This document shows positions 33,701 to 42,345 of a stretch of 64,000 nt of DNA, piece after piece. The notes below the pieces were generated by a model. The model was not told where the DNA came from. It searched no databases and was given only the letters and a program-made list of their open reading frames with translations. Numbering within the stretch: the first letter of the stretch is position 1; each line of letters starts with the position of its first letter. The DNA is from an uncultured Acidobacteriia bacterium (GTDB lineage: Bacteria; Acidobacteriota; Terriglobia; Bryobacterales; Bryobacteraceae), in contig CAIVVT010000149.1 in the NCBI GenBank assembly GCA_903909435.1, forward strand, positions 1 to 64,000, given 5' to 3'. The translations under genes were made by a program, and so were the position numbers.

Positions 33701-34184
33701 GACCGTGAATGGACCGTGGAATTTGAGTTTCCAGCCGGGCCGCGGCGCGCCGGCGACCGTGAAACTCGACAAGCTGGCTTCCTGGAGCGGCAGCGCCGAT
33801 AAGGGCGTGAAGTACTTCTCCGGGACGGGCACCTATACCCGGACGGTTGAGGCGTCAGCGGAGTGGTTCAAGCCGGGCGCGAAGCTGTGGATCGACCTGG
33901 GCGACGTCAAGAATCTGGCGGAGGTCGTGGTGAACGGCAAGTCGCTGGGCGTCGTGTGGCACACGCCGTACCGGCTGGACGCGACCGGCGCATTGAAGGC
34001 GGGCGCGAACGAAGTCACGGTCAAGGTAATCAACGCGTGGGTCAACCGCCTGATCGGCGACGAGCAGCCGGATGCGGCCAAGAAGTACACGTTTGCGGAC
34101 GTGAAGCCGTACAAGGCGAACTCGCCGCTGCTGCCATCGGGCTTGCTGGGGCCGGTGCGGCTGTATTCGATATCCGCGCAATGA
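30771..34184 (+). CDS. GH106-type alpha-L-rhamnosidase
   Basis: A 1137-residue secreted glycoside hydrolase. A signal peptide (about 1-34, ending AGSAAAQT) precedes FENPPESARPRVWWHWMNGNITKEGIKLDLEWM, the hallmark opening of the GH106/rhamnosidase-like family. Central sequence includes YVVTDSWEAGAQNWT and GIGHYGESHEGG, carrying candidate catalytic acids. A galactose-binding-like domain lies near 240-400 and a beta-sandwich at the C-terminus (KLWIDLGDVKNLAEVVVNGKSLG). It should release L-rhamnose from plant or microbial polysaccharides. The start has GAGG upstream; an in-frame Met nine codons earlier is less likely. A long leftward open frame within it is antisense shadow. Confidence 0.87.
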   Translation: MPELRTSATKHSFEKLMLAALALLLAGSAAAQTTPDGLKRGFENPPESARPRVWWHWMNGNITKEGIKLDLEWMQRIGLGGFQNFDAALATPQVVDKRLAYMTPEWKDAFQYATTLADQLGLEEAIAASPGWSETGGPWVPPSQGMKKYVWSETRVEGGKPFKGTLAKPPSNTGAFQNMGGQDAIPSPDGVKAPPQYYAETAVIAYRRAAGDVPLEALHPKLTASGGAPDARVLSDGDLQKTTKLRIPKAGENAWIQYEFAEPQTVRAVTIVTKEVDEMTTAATGISNPEKWLEASDDGQSFRLVVKLHEGGAPQHTLSFPAVKAKAFRVVFKRTPPPPPPSWLAGMDPSALGIKLGAPPTDYEIAELVLHPGARVNRFEEKAAFTPVNDLYEFATPTVEAADAIAKPDVIDLTSKMHADGTLDWTPPAGDWVVLRFGYSLLGITNHPATAEATGLEVDKLNGRFVKQYMDGYLDSYKQTVGPEFMGKRGIRYVVTDSWEAGAQNWTDDMLAQFRQRRGYDALPWMPVLAGRVVDSARASDQFLWDFRKTIGELISDEHYGQVQASLKERGIGHYGESHEGGRAFNADGMEVKKLNDIPMSAMWTQTPGVNAEQYGYNADDRESASVAHIYGQNLAAAESLTAAAAPWAWSPATLKPTADQELLNGINRFVIHESAHQPLVDKAPGLTLGPFGQWFNRNETWAEQAGVWVKYLTRSSYLLQQGRFAADVLYFYGEDSNLTAIFGEKSPDMPAGYGFDYINPDGLIHAIDAAEGQLTAKSGMSYRLLVLDPYSKHMSLPVLRAIHKLVRQGAAVAGQKPTDTPSLADDAAEFAKLNDELFGDGTGVHTVGTGTVYAGLNADAALQAMGVAPDFHHTKPLSDARVLFVHRKLADGEIYFLDNRNDRDETLETSFRVTGKVPELWHAETGESEPASYRIADGRTTIPLHLEPWGTVFVVFREPAKETAVTVPAPVETPLATVNGPWNLSFQPGRGAPATVKLDKLASWSGSADKGVKYFSGTGTYTRTVEASAEWFKPGAKLWIDLGDVKNLAEVVVNGKSLGVVWHTPYRLDATGALKAGANEVTVKVINAWVNRLIGDEQPDAAKKYTFADVKPYKANSPLLPSGLLGPVRLYSISAQ

Positions 34185-34204
34185 CGGTGGTGGGGCAGGC
34201 TCGC

Positions 34205-34789
34205 TCAGACTTGGCCCCGATTCAAGACGCGCTCGATGCGGCGATCGGGGATCAGCCAGAGTAGCGCGGCGAAAATGTACAGTCCGTTGGCGATCCAGGG
34301 GCTCAGGAACGCGAGCGGAATCGCCGCGAGGTAAATCACCGGGGAGAGCTTGCCCTTCCAGTCGGGGCCCAGGGCCGAGGCGAGGAGCGAACCACTGCCC
34401 TGCTGGGCGATGATGGCGCGCTGCAGGACATAGTAGGCGACCGCAGCCATCAGCAGCACGAAACCATACGCCGCGGAGGGCGTGGGCGCGATGTGGTTCT
34501 GACCGATCCAGGCCATTGAGAAAGGGAACAGCGAGAGCCAGAAAAGCAGGTGCAGGTTAGCCCAGAGCACGCCCGCGCTGACACGCTGCGTCGCCTGGAA
34601 CAAGTGGTGATGGTTGTTCCAATAGATGCCCACGTAGATGAAGCTCAAGGCGTAGCTGAGGAAGACGGGCACAATCGGCTCCAGCGCCTTGAGTTCGACG
34701 CCATGGGGCACCTTCAGCTCCAGAACCATGATTGTGATGATGATGGCCAGGACGCCGTCGCTGAAGGCTTCGAGCCGGTTCTTTTCCAT
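34205..34789 (-). CDS. TMEM175/DUF1211-type potassium channel
   Basis: A 194-residue membrane protein with the family signature FSDGVLAI at residues 9-16 and a second helix bundle (YALSFIYVGIYWNNHHHLFQ). Six transmembrane segments are predicted, matching the bacterial TMEM175 channels that assemble as tetramers and conduct potassium. The C-terminus is short. It starts 9 bp after the stop of the upstream tandem RidA gene, suggesting a shared transcript. Convergent with the rhamnosidase gene. Confidence 0.88.
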   Translation of the reverse strand: MEKNRLEAFSDGVLAIIITIMVLELKVPHGVELKALEPIVPVFLSYALSFIYVGIYWNNHHHLFQATQRVSAGVLWANLHLLFWLSLFPFSMAWIGQNHIAPTPSAAYGFVLLMAAVAYYVLQRAIIAQQGSGSLLASALGPDWKGKLSPVIYLAAIPLAFLSPWIANGLYIFAALLWLIPDRRIERVLNRGQV

Positions 34790-34798
34790 GGGGCGATG

Positions 34799-35797
34799 TT
34801 AGCGGACGGCCACCAGCGAGAGCCGGATCGCAGGGGCGCCGGCCTGCGTGGGGGCCGGTTGAATCGTCGTACGCGTCGGAAAGGCCCCGGTAAAGAACGT
34901 AGCGTAGACGGCATTCATGGCCTGGAACTCGTCGAGGTTGTTCAACCAGACGTTGGTCGCCGCGATGTCGCCGAGGTGGAAGCCGTGCGCCTCGAGGCTC
35001 GACTTCAGTGCGTCGAACACAGCGCGCGTCTGGTCCGCAATCGAGCCCGTGGGGGCAGCGGCGCGGGCCTCGCAATAGAGGGTGCCGCCAGCGGCGATGC
35101 AACCGTCCCTGGACTGCTTGACGGCTTGCTTCGAGGCGATGGCGAAAATGGCCGCGCTCGCCCCGCCGGGCAACGCCAGCACGGGCACATCGGATGCCGC
35201 CGCGCCGCCAACGCGGTACGAGTGGGTGAATAGCAAGTTTTTCGAGGACAAGCCAGCCTTACGCAGGGCGGCATTCAGCAGGTGGCGGGCCTCCGGTTCG
35301 GTGGCGGCGGCGACGCCGTGCAAGTACAGGCGATCGCCGGCCCATACGCCCTGGGGCGTCACGCGCTTCTTCGAGATGTCTTTGATGGCGACGGCGGTCA
35401 TCTCAATCGGCGTGGCGGTGGGCATCCTGACCGTGCCGACAACGACTCTGGCGGGAGCATTGGCGGGGAAGAACTCGGCGTAGACCTTGTCGACCTCGGG
35501 CAACACCGCGAGGTCCGCCAGATAGACCTGCATGGCGACGACGTGGTCCAGCGTCACGCCGCCCGCTTCCAGGATGTCCTTCACGTTGTTCAAACAACGG
35601 CGGGCCTGGTCGGCGGGACTCGCGGAGAGCTTGCCTTGCGAGTCGAGAACGCCCTGGCCCGAGACGTAAACGAAGTCGGCGGTGTCGATGCCGAAGCTGT
35701 ACGGGCCGACGAGCTTGGCATGTTCTCTGGGGAGTATGGGAGGGTGCGCCAGCAGCAGGGACGCCACCACGAAAACGACGGGAATGACGCGTTTCAT
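34799..35797 (-). CDS. Exported tandem RidA-domain protein
   Basis: A 332-residue protein with a signal peptide (KRVIPVVFVVASLLLA) and at least two RidA-like domains. The first spans about 20-140 (VSGQGVLDSQGKL, then NAPARVVVGTV with the substrate Arg). The last spans about 238-332 (GTLYCEARAAAPTG, then AFPTRTTIQPAP with the equivalent Arg). Residues 146-235 look like a third, degenerate copy (VWAGDRLYLHGVAAATEPEARHLLNAAL). RidA proteins are normally single-domain cytosolic trimers, so export and tandem fusion are unusual. It lies between an MFS transporter (45 bp upstream) and the TMEM175 gene. Confidence 0.82.
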   Translation of the reverse strand: MKRVIPVVFVVASLLLAHPPILPREHAKLVGPYSFGIDTADFVYVSGQGVLDSQGKLSASPADQARRCLNNVKDILEAGGVTLDHVVAMQVYLADLAVLPEVDKVYAEFFPANAPARVVVGTVRMPTATPIEMTAVAIKDISKKRVTPQGVWAGDRLYLHGVAAATEPEARHLLNAALRKAGLSSKNLLFTHSYRVGGAAASDVPVLALPGGASAAIFAIASKQAVKQSRDGCIAAGGTLYCEARAAAPTGSIADQTRAVFDALKSSLEAHGFHLGDIAATNVWLNNLDEFQAMNAVYATFFTGAFPTRTTIQPAPTQAGAPAIRLSLVAVR

Positions 35798-35842
35798 CAG
35801 AGCCTAGCGTACCTCGGAATGCTCAGCCTGCGGAGGCTACGC

Positions 35843-37072
35843 TCAGCGCTCCGCCCAGACGACGGGATCGAGGCGCGGGATCAGCACCAGGAACGAGATC
35901 GCCCCTAGCACGAGTACGATCGAGACCAGCGCGAAAGCGGGGACGTAGGAGCCGGTTCGCTCCACCAGCACGCCGGTCAGCCACGGTCCGAAGACGCCGG
36001 CGAGGTTGCCGAAGGCGTTCTGCGCGCCGGTCCATTTGCCCGCCGCGGAGGGTCCGGCCAAGCGTTGCGTAATCGCCCAGATGTTCGACGTGCAGAGGCC
36101 AAAGAGTCCGGTGGCGACGGTGAGCAGGATCAAAGCGGTGCGTCCCGAGGCGACCAGGGCAACGGGCAGCATCAGGGCTCCGGCGGAGAGCAGTCCGCCC
36201 GCGGCGAACCCGCGCCGGACCGTGGACACCGACAACCCCCTGGTAATGAGCCTGTCGGAGAGCCAGCCGAAGGTGAGCGAGGATGCCGCGATGCACCAGA
36301 ACGGAACGGACCCGAACACCGCCATCTCCGCCTGGGTAAATCCGCGCGCTGCCCGCAGGTAAGACGGCAGCCAGGTGATCATGAAGTACCACGACCAATT
36401 GATGGCGAACAAGCCGAGGAAGGTGCCCCACACCTCGCGGCGCCGGATGATGTCGAGAAACCCGGGGCCACCCACCGCCTCCGGCGCGCGGGCGGGCAGG
36501 TTCCTGGGAATCGAGAGAAACCAGGGGATCAGCCAGAGCAGCGCGCCGCCGCCGAGGATGAAGAACAGCGAGCGCCAGCCTGCGGCGGCGACGATCAACC
36601 CGCCAATCAAGGTGCCTAAGGCGGGGCCGAGCTTCGAGCCTGCGTCGATGGCGGCATTGCAGAAGCCGCGGTGCTTCTCGGGAAAGCCGGAAGCCAGGAT
36701 GCGTGAGTAGGCCGGGTAGGCCACGGACTCGCCCATGCCCAGCAACAGCCGCAGGGCGAACAGCATCGAGAAACCCGTGACGGCTCCGGTGAGACCGGTG
36801 GCTAAGGACCAAACTAAGAACCCGATCCCGTAAACCCAGAAAACGTTGTACCGATCCACCAGCCACCCGGCCAGCAACTGGAACGCGGCGTAGGTCCAGA
36901 AGAACGCCGAGAGCAGCAGGCCCAACTGCGACGGCCGCAGCATCAGTTCGCGGCGCAGATCCTCGGCGGCCACTGAGAGATTGGCGCGATCGATGAAGTT
37001 AATGAAGATCGAAAGCACGAGCAACGCAAGCAAGCGCCAGGGATGCGGGAGTGCGGGGCGGGGTTGAGACAC
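35843..37072 (-). CDS. MFS transporter (ACS-like), paralogue of the one at 27154
   Basis: A 409-residue major facilitator with 12 transmembrane segments. SIFINFIDRANLSVAAEDL and GLLLSAFFWTYAAFQLLAGWLVDR match the transporter at 27154 closely, as does LGMGESVAYPAYSRI. Family members import carboxylated sugars and other organic anions. It heads a leftward run with the tandem RidA and TMEM175 genes. The gap before the divergent gene at 37245 (172 bp) contains TTGACA at 37129-37134 on the plus strand, a possible -35 for that gene. Confidence 0.88.
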   Translation of the reverse strand: MSQPRPALPHPWRLLALLVLSIFINFIDRANLSVAAEDLRRELMLRPSQLGLLLSAFFWTYAAFQLLAGWLVDRYNVFWVYGIGFLVWSLATGLTGAVTGFSMLFALRLLLGMGESVAYPAYSRILASGFPEKHRGFCNAAIDAGSKLGPALGTLIGGLIVAAAGWRSLFFILGGGALLWLIPWFLSIPRNLPARAPEAVGGPGFLDIIRRREVWGTFLGLFAINWSWYFMITWLPSYLRAARGFTQAEMAVFGSVPFWCIAASSLTFGWLSDRLITRGLSVSTVRRGFAAGGLLSAGALMLPVALVASGRTALILLTVATGLFGLCTSNIWAITQRLAGPSAAGKWTGAQNAFGNLAGVFGPWLTGVLVERTGSYVPAFALVSIVLVLGAISFLVLIPRLDPVVWAER

Positions 37073-37244
37073 GAACGCTCACTCTATCGCGGGCGTGCGG
37101 GCGGTCACAAGTTTTCGCGCGAAAGATGTTGACAGGACTTTCACAAGCGCATGACGACTGCCCGAACGACCGGAATCTACCATCGGGTTGTCCGTGAGGG
37201 CGCGGCCCGGTTCGCGCCCAGTCAGAAGAACAAGGAGACCTGCC

Positions 37245-38471
37245 ATGCGAACCTCGATGCTACGTTCAATTTCTCTGCTCTTGCCCCTATGCTCGGCTGG
37301 AGTGTTTGCTCACAGTGCGGGCGCCCCAACCGGCTTCAGCGGCGCGCCCGGAGGCGGCAACTGCACCGCGTGTCACACCGGCACGCTGAACTCGGGCAGC
37401 GGCTGCGTCAAGATCAACCTGATCGATGCGACCACATACTCGACAGGACAGTTGATCCATTTGACCGTGACGGACTCCGATCCGACGGCCGCTCGCTGGG
37501 GCTTTGAATTGACGGTCCGGCTGGCCAGTGACGGGACGAAGCCCGCGGGCACGCTCTCACTCGCGGCGGGCGAATCGCTGGCGCAAGTGGACGGATCACC
37601 CGGCTCCATCCAATACGTCACGCATACCTCAGCGGGTACGCGTGCCGGGACCTCCGGCGGCGCGACGTGGGACGTCTTCTGGACCGCTCCCGCCACCAGC
37701 GCCGGACCGGTCACGTTCTACGCTGCCGGAAACTGCGCCAACAACAACGGAGCCCCGAGCGGGGATCACATCTACACCACTTCGCTGACCGTCGCACCAG
37801 CCCCCGCCGCACCGCCGAACATGGCCATGCCGCAGCTTGTTTACGGTCTTGGCTGGTACACGGCGGTGTACCTGACCAACACGGGAACCAGCGCCGCTAC
37901 CGCGACGCTCGAGTTCGTCGATCCAACGGGTGCGCCGTTGAGCGTGGCGCTTGGCGGCGGAGTGGTCACAACCAGCCAGCCCGTCTCACTGCCCGCGGGA
38001 GGATCCACGCTGGTTGAAATGCCGGACGTGGGCACCGCCAACGTGCAGGGCTCGATCCTGCTCAACCTGCCGGCAGGCGTGAACGGGTACGGCGTGTTCC
38101 GCCGCGAGCCCACGGGAACGCCCGCTCAGGAGGCCACGGTTCCGCTGGCCAGCCTGACCGCGACCAAAGTGACGGTGATCTTCGACAACACGAATTTCGT
38201 CACCGCGGCCGCCGTCCTGAATCCGTCCGATACGGACGCGACATTGACCATCTCAACGCTCGATTCTTCCGGCCAGCCGATCGGACCAGGGATCCAGCAA
38301 CCGCTCGCCGCCAGGAACCGAATCGCATTCCTGTTGAGCGACAAGGTGAGCGGCGCGGCTGGACAACGCGGCACCGTTACCTTCTCCGTGGACCGGGGCG
38401 CGGTCTCGGTGTTGGCGCTGAGGGCGGACGGCAACGCCTTTACTTCGATTATTCCGATTACGGTGCAGTAG
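37245..38471 (+). CDS. Secreted Reeler/choice-of-anchor-V-like protein with one haem motif
   Basis: A 408-residue exported protein. A signal peptide (about 1-22) is followed by GAPTGFSGAPGGGNCTACHTGTLN, where CTACH is a c-type haem motif, then a Reeler-like beta domain (to about 190) with GWGFELTVRLASDG-like sequence. The C-terminal half has two or three fibronectin/IPT-like beta repeats (LVYGLGWYTAVYLTNTG; VTVIFDNTNFVTAAAVLN). The start follows AAGGAGA by eight bases. The stop overlaps the end of the convergent kinase gene by 14 bp. A role in surface attachment or extracellular electron handling is possible. Confidence 0.75.
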   Translation: MRTSMLRSISLLLPLCSAGVFAHSAGAPTGFSGAPGGGNCTACHTGTLNSGSGCVKINLIDATTYSTGQLIHLTVTDSDPTAARWGFELTVRLASDGTKPAGTLSLAAGESLAQVDGSPGSIQYVTHTSAGTRAGTSGGATWDVFWTAPATSAGPVTFYAAGNCANNNGAPSGDHIYTTSLTVAPAPAAPPNMAMPQLVYGLGWYTAVYLTNTGTSAATATLEFVDPTGAPLSVALGGGVVTTSQPVSLPAGGSTLVEMPDVGTANVQGSILLNLPAGVNGYGVFRREPTGTPAQEATVPLASLTATKVTVIFDNTNFVTAAAVLNPSDTDATLTISTLDSSGQPIGPGIQQPLAARNRIAFLLSDKVSGAAGQRGTVTFSVDRGAVSVLALRADGNAFTSIIPITVQ

Positions 38472-40221
38472 GCTCCTGCGTGGTCGATCCGGCGGGCAGT
38501 ATGAGCCAGAATCTGGCACCTGCGGCCGGCGCCGGATCGACCCCCATCTCCCCGCCGTTGTCCAGGACGGTCTGCCGGGAAAGAGCCAGTCCCAGCCCCA
38601 TGCCGCCCCTCTTGCTACCCACGTTGAGCGGTTCGAACAAATCGGGGAGGACGCGCGGATCGATGCCCGGGCCGGTATCCTGCACCTCAACGTGAACGCC
38701 GCTGCCGCCCACAGTGGCCGTTACCGTCACCGTACCCGCTCCGTCCATGGCCTCGATTGCATTGGAAAACAGGTTCATGAACACGCGCTCGATGCGGTGC
38801 CGCTCCACGGCGACCGTGCAATCATCGGTCACCGAGACCTCGACCTTCACTCCGGCGTTGTCGGCTCTTGCGGCGACGTACTCCCAGGCTGAGCGAACGA
38901 TCCCGGCAAGCGAACAGGTCTCGGTCTTGCCGGGGCGGCCCCGACTGGCGTCCACCAGATCCTCGAGCATAAACTTGACTTGCGCAGCCGAACGGAAGAT
39001 GTTGGTGCCCAGGCGTTTCACGTGGGCCGGCGAATACTCCGCCTCGGCCAGCATTTCGGAGGAGGCGTAGATCACCGCGAGAGGATTGCGCAGGTCGTGA
39101 ACCAGCGAACTGGAGAGCCGCGAGACCGTGGAGAAACGTTCCTGCCGGATCAGGTCCCGCTCTGCCTTCTGGATCGACTCGCACATGCGGTTGAAAGCGT
39201 TGGCGAGCCGGCCGAGTTCGTCGCGAGTGGTGACGGCAAGGCGGTAGGAGTAGTTCTGGCGGCTCACCTGTTCAGCCGCGAGATCCAGCGCGGCGATCGG
39301 GCGCAGCAGGCGTTGCGCGAGCAACCAGGCGAGCGCGAGCGCGGCGAACAGGGCCCCCGCCCAGACCATCAGCAGGTCCCGGCGCAGCACTCCGATTGCG
39401 GCTTGGGAGGATTCGAACGAGCGCAGAATCCAGACGTATCCGGCGGGTCTGCCATCCAGGTCCACCAACGAGCGCCGCAGGCACAGATAGTCCGTCTCTC
39501 CAGCGTTGAGCCGCGTGATGCCTGCCATCCGGCCGAACAGCGACGCCCCCAGTTGATTCACCTTGGCCGGTCCGAGTGACGAAGCGACCACTTCGTCCAA
39601 TGCCCCGAAAGCGAACTCGCTGCCGCCAGTGGCTTCCTTCAGGCGCAGCGCGAGCGGCGCATCGACGAAGTAGCCCGCGACGAGCACGTTGAGCAAGGCG
39701 GACCCGGAGGCGGAGTCGACGTAAACGGGCGTCACCACCACCTGGTAGAGGTCTCCGCTCTGCGCGATGAAGCCGGTCGCCTGTTTCGGGAACTGACGGC
39801 TGGCGCTACGCACTGCCGGGATATCGCCCTGCGGAGACGTGAGCGGACGGTCGCCAAACGAGGCAAGAACCTGCCCCAGCGGATCGGTGACCGCAAAGAC
39901 GGCGCCCTCGCGGGCCAGCGGCGCCCAGCGTTCGCCGGCGGTATCGCGGATGGTCGCGGCATCGCGAGTCCCGAAAGCCGCCCGCACGTCCGACATCCCA
40001 CTCAGCGCCAGACTGACTGAGGCCAGTACATCGGTGCGGGCGCGCCACAGCGATTCGTACGCGTGCAGGCTGGCCTGCGCCTCCTGCTCGAGCCCATTGG
40101 ATGCAATGTGAGTGGAGCGATTTTCGATGACCGCGCCGGTGATCAGGAACAGCAGGACCAGCGACACGGAAGTGGCCGCGAGAAACTTCCAGCGCAGCGA
40201 TAGGGCGACTGGCGACTTCAT
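38458..40221 (-). CDS. Sensor histidine kinase with periplasmic sensor domain
   Basis: A 587-residue transmembrane kinase. The first membrane segment is near 12-32, followed by a periplasmic sensor of about 250 residues (Cache-like by length and pattern), a second membrane segment near 285-305, and a HAMP domain (RLLRPIAALDLAAEQV). The phospho-accepting His is H375 in SLVHDLRNPL; the ATP-binding domain shows NLFSNAIEAM, DTGPGIDP and GGMGLGLAL. It overlaps the cupredoxin stop by 4 bp (ATGA), so it is made together with the cupredoxin, porin and two receiver proteins upstream. The periplasmic cupredoxin may supply or sense its signal; that is inference. Confidence 0.9.
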   Translation of the reverse strand: MKSPVALSLRWKFLAATSVSLVLLFLITGAVIENRSTHIASNGLEQEAQASLHAYESLWRARTDVLASVSLALSGMSDVRAAFGTRDAATIRDTAGERWAPLAREGAVFAVTDPLGQVLASFGDRPLTSPQGDIPAVRSASRQFPKQATGFIAQSGDLYQVVVTPVYVDSASGSALLNVLVAGYFVDAPLALRLKEATGGSEFAFGALDEVVASSLGPAKVNQLGASLFGRMAGITRLNAGETDYLCLRRSLVDLDGRPAGYVWILRSFESSQAAIGVLRRDLLMVWAGALFAALALAWLLAQRLLRPIAALDLAAEQVSRQNYSYRLAVTTRDELGRLANAFNRMCESIQKAERDLIRQERFSTVSRLSSSLVHDLRNPLAVIYASSEMLAEAEYSPAHVKRLGTNIFRSAAQVKFMLEDLVDASRGRPGKTETCSLAGIVRSAWEYVAARADNAGVKVEVSVTDDCTVAVERHRIERVFMNLFSNAIEAMDGAGTVTVTATVGGSGVHVEVQDTGPGIDPRVLPDLFEPLNVGSKRGGMGLGLALSRQTVLDNGGEMGVDPAPAAGARFWLILPAGSTTQEPTAP

Positions 40222-40943
40222 TTGAGCTTCCGGTAGGACGTGCCGTCGTCAGGCACCGGGCCGTACTCCTGCCCGTACTTGTTCTTGTGAGGCATCTCGA
40301 TGTAGCCGGTTTCGGACACGTGAATGACGGGGAGCGTTATGGCGCCGGCGGGGACCTCGATCTTGCGGGTGAGCCTATCGAGGGTCTGTTCGGTCGCACG
40401 CTCGTAAAAGAAGTGCAGCGTGTATTGACCCGGCTCAACGCCGTCCAGGGCGAAGGAGCCGTCGCGATTGCTGATCGCCATCCACGGAGTGGGCGCTACG
40501 ACGATCACCGCGCTCATGGATTGGTGAATGTTGCAGAAGATGCGCACGATGCCCGCGCGGCGGAACACCACGTGGCGGGTGCCTCCAGGCGGATACAAGC
40601 CGATATCGAAGGGCTGCCCGTCGATGTTCGAGAAAGCGTTGTGGAAGATCGGGTCGAGATTGGGAAACTCGACTGTCGTTCCCACCGGAATCGCGAGCAG
40701 GTGCGGAACGAATTGCTTCTTCCGCTGGATCATGCGGACAACTGGCGGCGAGGCGCCGCGCGGCCTGTGGGCGGTGGCCTCGAGCCATACGACGACCCCC
40801 TCGCTGTTTGGGAGTTTGCGGCCGCGCGCGGCTCCCCGCGGCTCTACGGCGACGCTCCCGCTGACTACGGATGCGACAGCCGGCAGAGCCAGCGCGAACA
40901 GCAGGACTAGCGGCTTAGAACATGTAGGCCAGGGCAAGATCAT
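40218..40943 (-). CDS. Exported cupredoxin with amicyanin-like copper ligands
   Basis: A 241-residue periplasmic protein, signal peptide about 1-25. A plastocyanin/amicyanin-like domain follows (about 80-150) with ligands H101 (PIFHNAF), C137, H140 and M143 (FCNIHQSM), the C-x2-H-x2-M loop of amicyanin. A C-terminal carboxypeptidase-regulatory-like domain (SNRDGSFALDGVEPGQYTLHF) is present. The in-frame ATG at 40943 overlaps the porin gene by 29 bp; a TTG a few codons later is an alternative. Flanked by the porin and kinase genes in a coupled operon, it could be a redox partner or a copper-sensing input. Confidence 0.78.
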   Translation of the reverse strand: MILPWPTCSKPLVLLFALALPAVASVVSGSVAVEPRGAARGRKLPNSEGVVVWLEATAHRPRGASPPVVRMIQRKKQFVPHLLAIPVGTTVEFPNLDPIFHNAFSNIDGQPFDIGLYPPGGTRHVVFRRAGIVRIFCNIHQSMSAVIVVAPTPWMAISNRDGSFALDGVEPGQYTLHFFYERATEQTLDRLTRKIEVPAGAITLPVIHVSETGYIEMPHKNKYGQEYGPVPDDGTSYRKLK

Positions 40944-42345
40944 AGTGGTTTCGCAGGTGCGTGGCCTGGTTGGTCCAGGTGGTCCGGGTCTGGGCCGCTT
41001 CCAGGGCCAGGTAGACGTTCGGCGCGAGCCGGTAGTAGGCATTGCCGGCGTAGGAGATGTTGGACTGGGGATAGTAGCCCGCCAGATCGGCGCGGCGGTT
41101 GACCTGAGTGCCGCTAAAGAAGTGGAACGACAACCGCTGAGTGGGGAACAAGGCGGCTTGGAGCCAGCCTCCACGGCTGTTCACGGCGTAGGCCTCGCCG
41201 TCGGAAGAGACTCGAAAACCAGGGCCGAGCCCGCCCAGACCGGCGGCGTTTTGCCCACCGAAGAACGCCCCGGTGAACTCGATGAATGGGGCTGGGCGGA
41301 AGAGTCCGTCGAGCGTAACGATGCGCGATGCGATCGACTCGCCTACGACGTGACTCACGCTGTAATGAAACCCAGGCGCGAATTCCAGGTAGGGATCGTC
41401 GCCCCTGCGGTGGGCAAACAGGGCGCGGCCTTCCCAACCGGGCCGGGTGGGCTCAAGCGAAGCCGCATAGCTGCTGGCGACTGCGGTGTTGGTCTCGCGT
41501 GTTGCGTACACCGATGCCTGCGCTGTGATGGAGGCGCGGGGCGAGAGCTTGAAGTTCTGTTCCACCCTGAGTTGCGGCTGCCATTCCCAGAGATTGCCCG
41601 CGCCTGAGAGCGGCGGCAGTCCCACCTGCGCCAGCGAATCGGGATTGCGCTGTGCGACTAGCGGCTTATCGCGCCCTACGCTAATGCTGCGCGATCCCCA
41701 ATCAATGCTCAGCACGCCCGTGCGGAGGTGCGGTGCAAGACCCTCGGCCGCCGTGCTGGGCGTCGGAGTGTAGCTGGCGGAGTAGGGATAGAAGTCCATC
41801 AGAATGTTGCCGCGGATCTTACCTCCAAGAACTGTGGCGGATCCAAAAAACTCCAAGCCAAGCATGGATTGGCTGAGTGTTCCGCCGGCCGCGCGGGACG
41901 AGGTGTTCGTAGTGCCGATGGGCGAGGAGTAGGCACCCTCGGAATGCGAGTTGGTGTAGGCGTTGAACAACGCCATGCCCGCAATGCGAATCGGAAAGCG
42001 CTGCAGGCTCTCGACCTTCGACTGCGCTTGCTCCTCAATGCGCGCGGCCTGTACGGCCACGCTGTCGGCGAGTTTCTCGACCGCCTCCGGGGCGTTTGCG
42101 GCGGGGCTGGTTGTTCCGGCAAGCTGTCTGCGCAGATCCTGCACCTCGGATAGCAGCGCTTGGTTTTGGCGCTCGAGGCGGTCCAGACGCTCGAGGATCT
42201 GGCGGATCTCCGGCCCTTGCCGGGCCCGCGCCAAAGGGGCCAGAACCGAGGCTGCCAGGGATAGTGTCAGAAACAGCTTGAGCCGGAGTTTGAACCGGAA
42301 AGAACGCACGCACTCAGGGTAAGTCGCGCTCGTCGCTTGCTCCAT
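40915..42345 (-). CDS. Coiled-coil-headed outer-membrane porin
   Basis: A 476-residue outer-membrane protein. After the signal peptide comes a short coiled coil (IRQILERLDRLERQNQALLSEVQDLRRQL) typical of porins tethered to the cell wall, then a beta-barrel ending in Phe (YDLALAYMF), the usual insertion signal. Repeated amphipathic strands such as YRLAPNVYLALEAAQ are visible. The ATG at 42345 overlaps the receiver-protein stop by 32 bp; a GTG at 42309 would give a more standard signal peptide and is a good alternative. Substrate unknown. Part of the regulator/receiver/porin/cupredoxin/kinase operon. Confidence 0.75.
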   Translation of the reverse strand: MEQATSATYPECVRSFRFKLRLKLFLTLSLAASVLAPLARARQGPEIRQILERLDRLERQNQALLSEVQDLRRQLAGTTSPAANAPEAVEKLADSVAVQAARIEEQAQSKVESLQRFPIRIAGMALFNAYTNSHSEGAYSSPIGTTNTSSRAAGGTLSQSMLGLEFFGSATVLGGKIRGNILMDFYPYSASYTPTPSTAAEGLAPHLRTGVLSIDWGSRSISVGRDKPLVAQRNPDSLAQVGLPPLSGAGNLWEWQPQLRVEQNFKLSPRASITAQASVYATRETNTAVASSYAASLEPTRPGWEGRALFAHRRGDDPYLEFAPGFHYSVSHVVGESIASRIVTLDGLFRPAPFIEFTGAFFGGQNAAGLGGLGPGFRVSSDGEAYAVNSRGGWLQAALFPTQRLSFHFFSGTQVNRRADLAGYYPQSNISYAGNAYYRLAPNVYLALEAAQTRTTWTNQATHLRNHYDLALAYMF

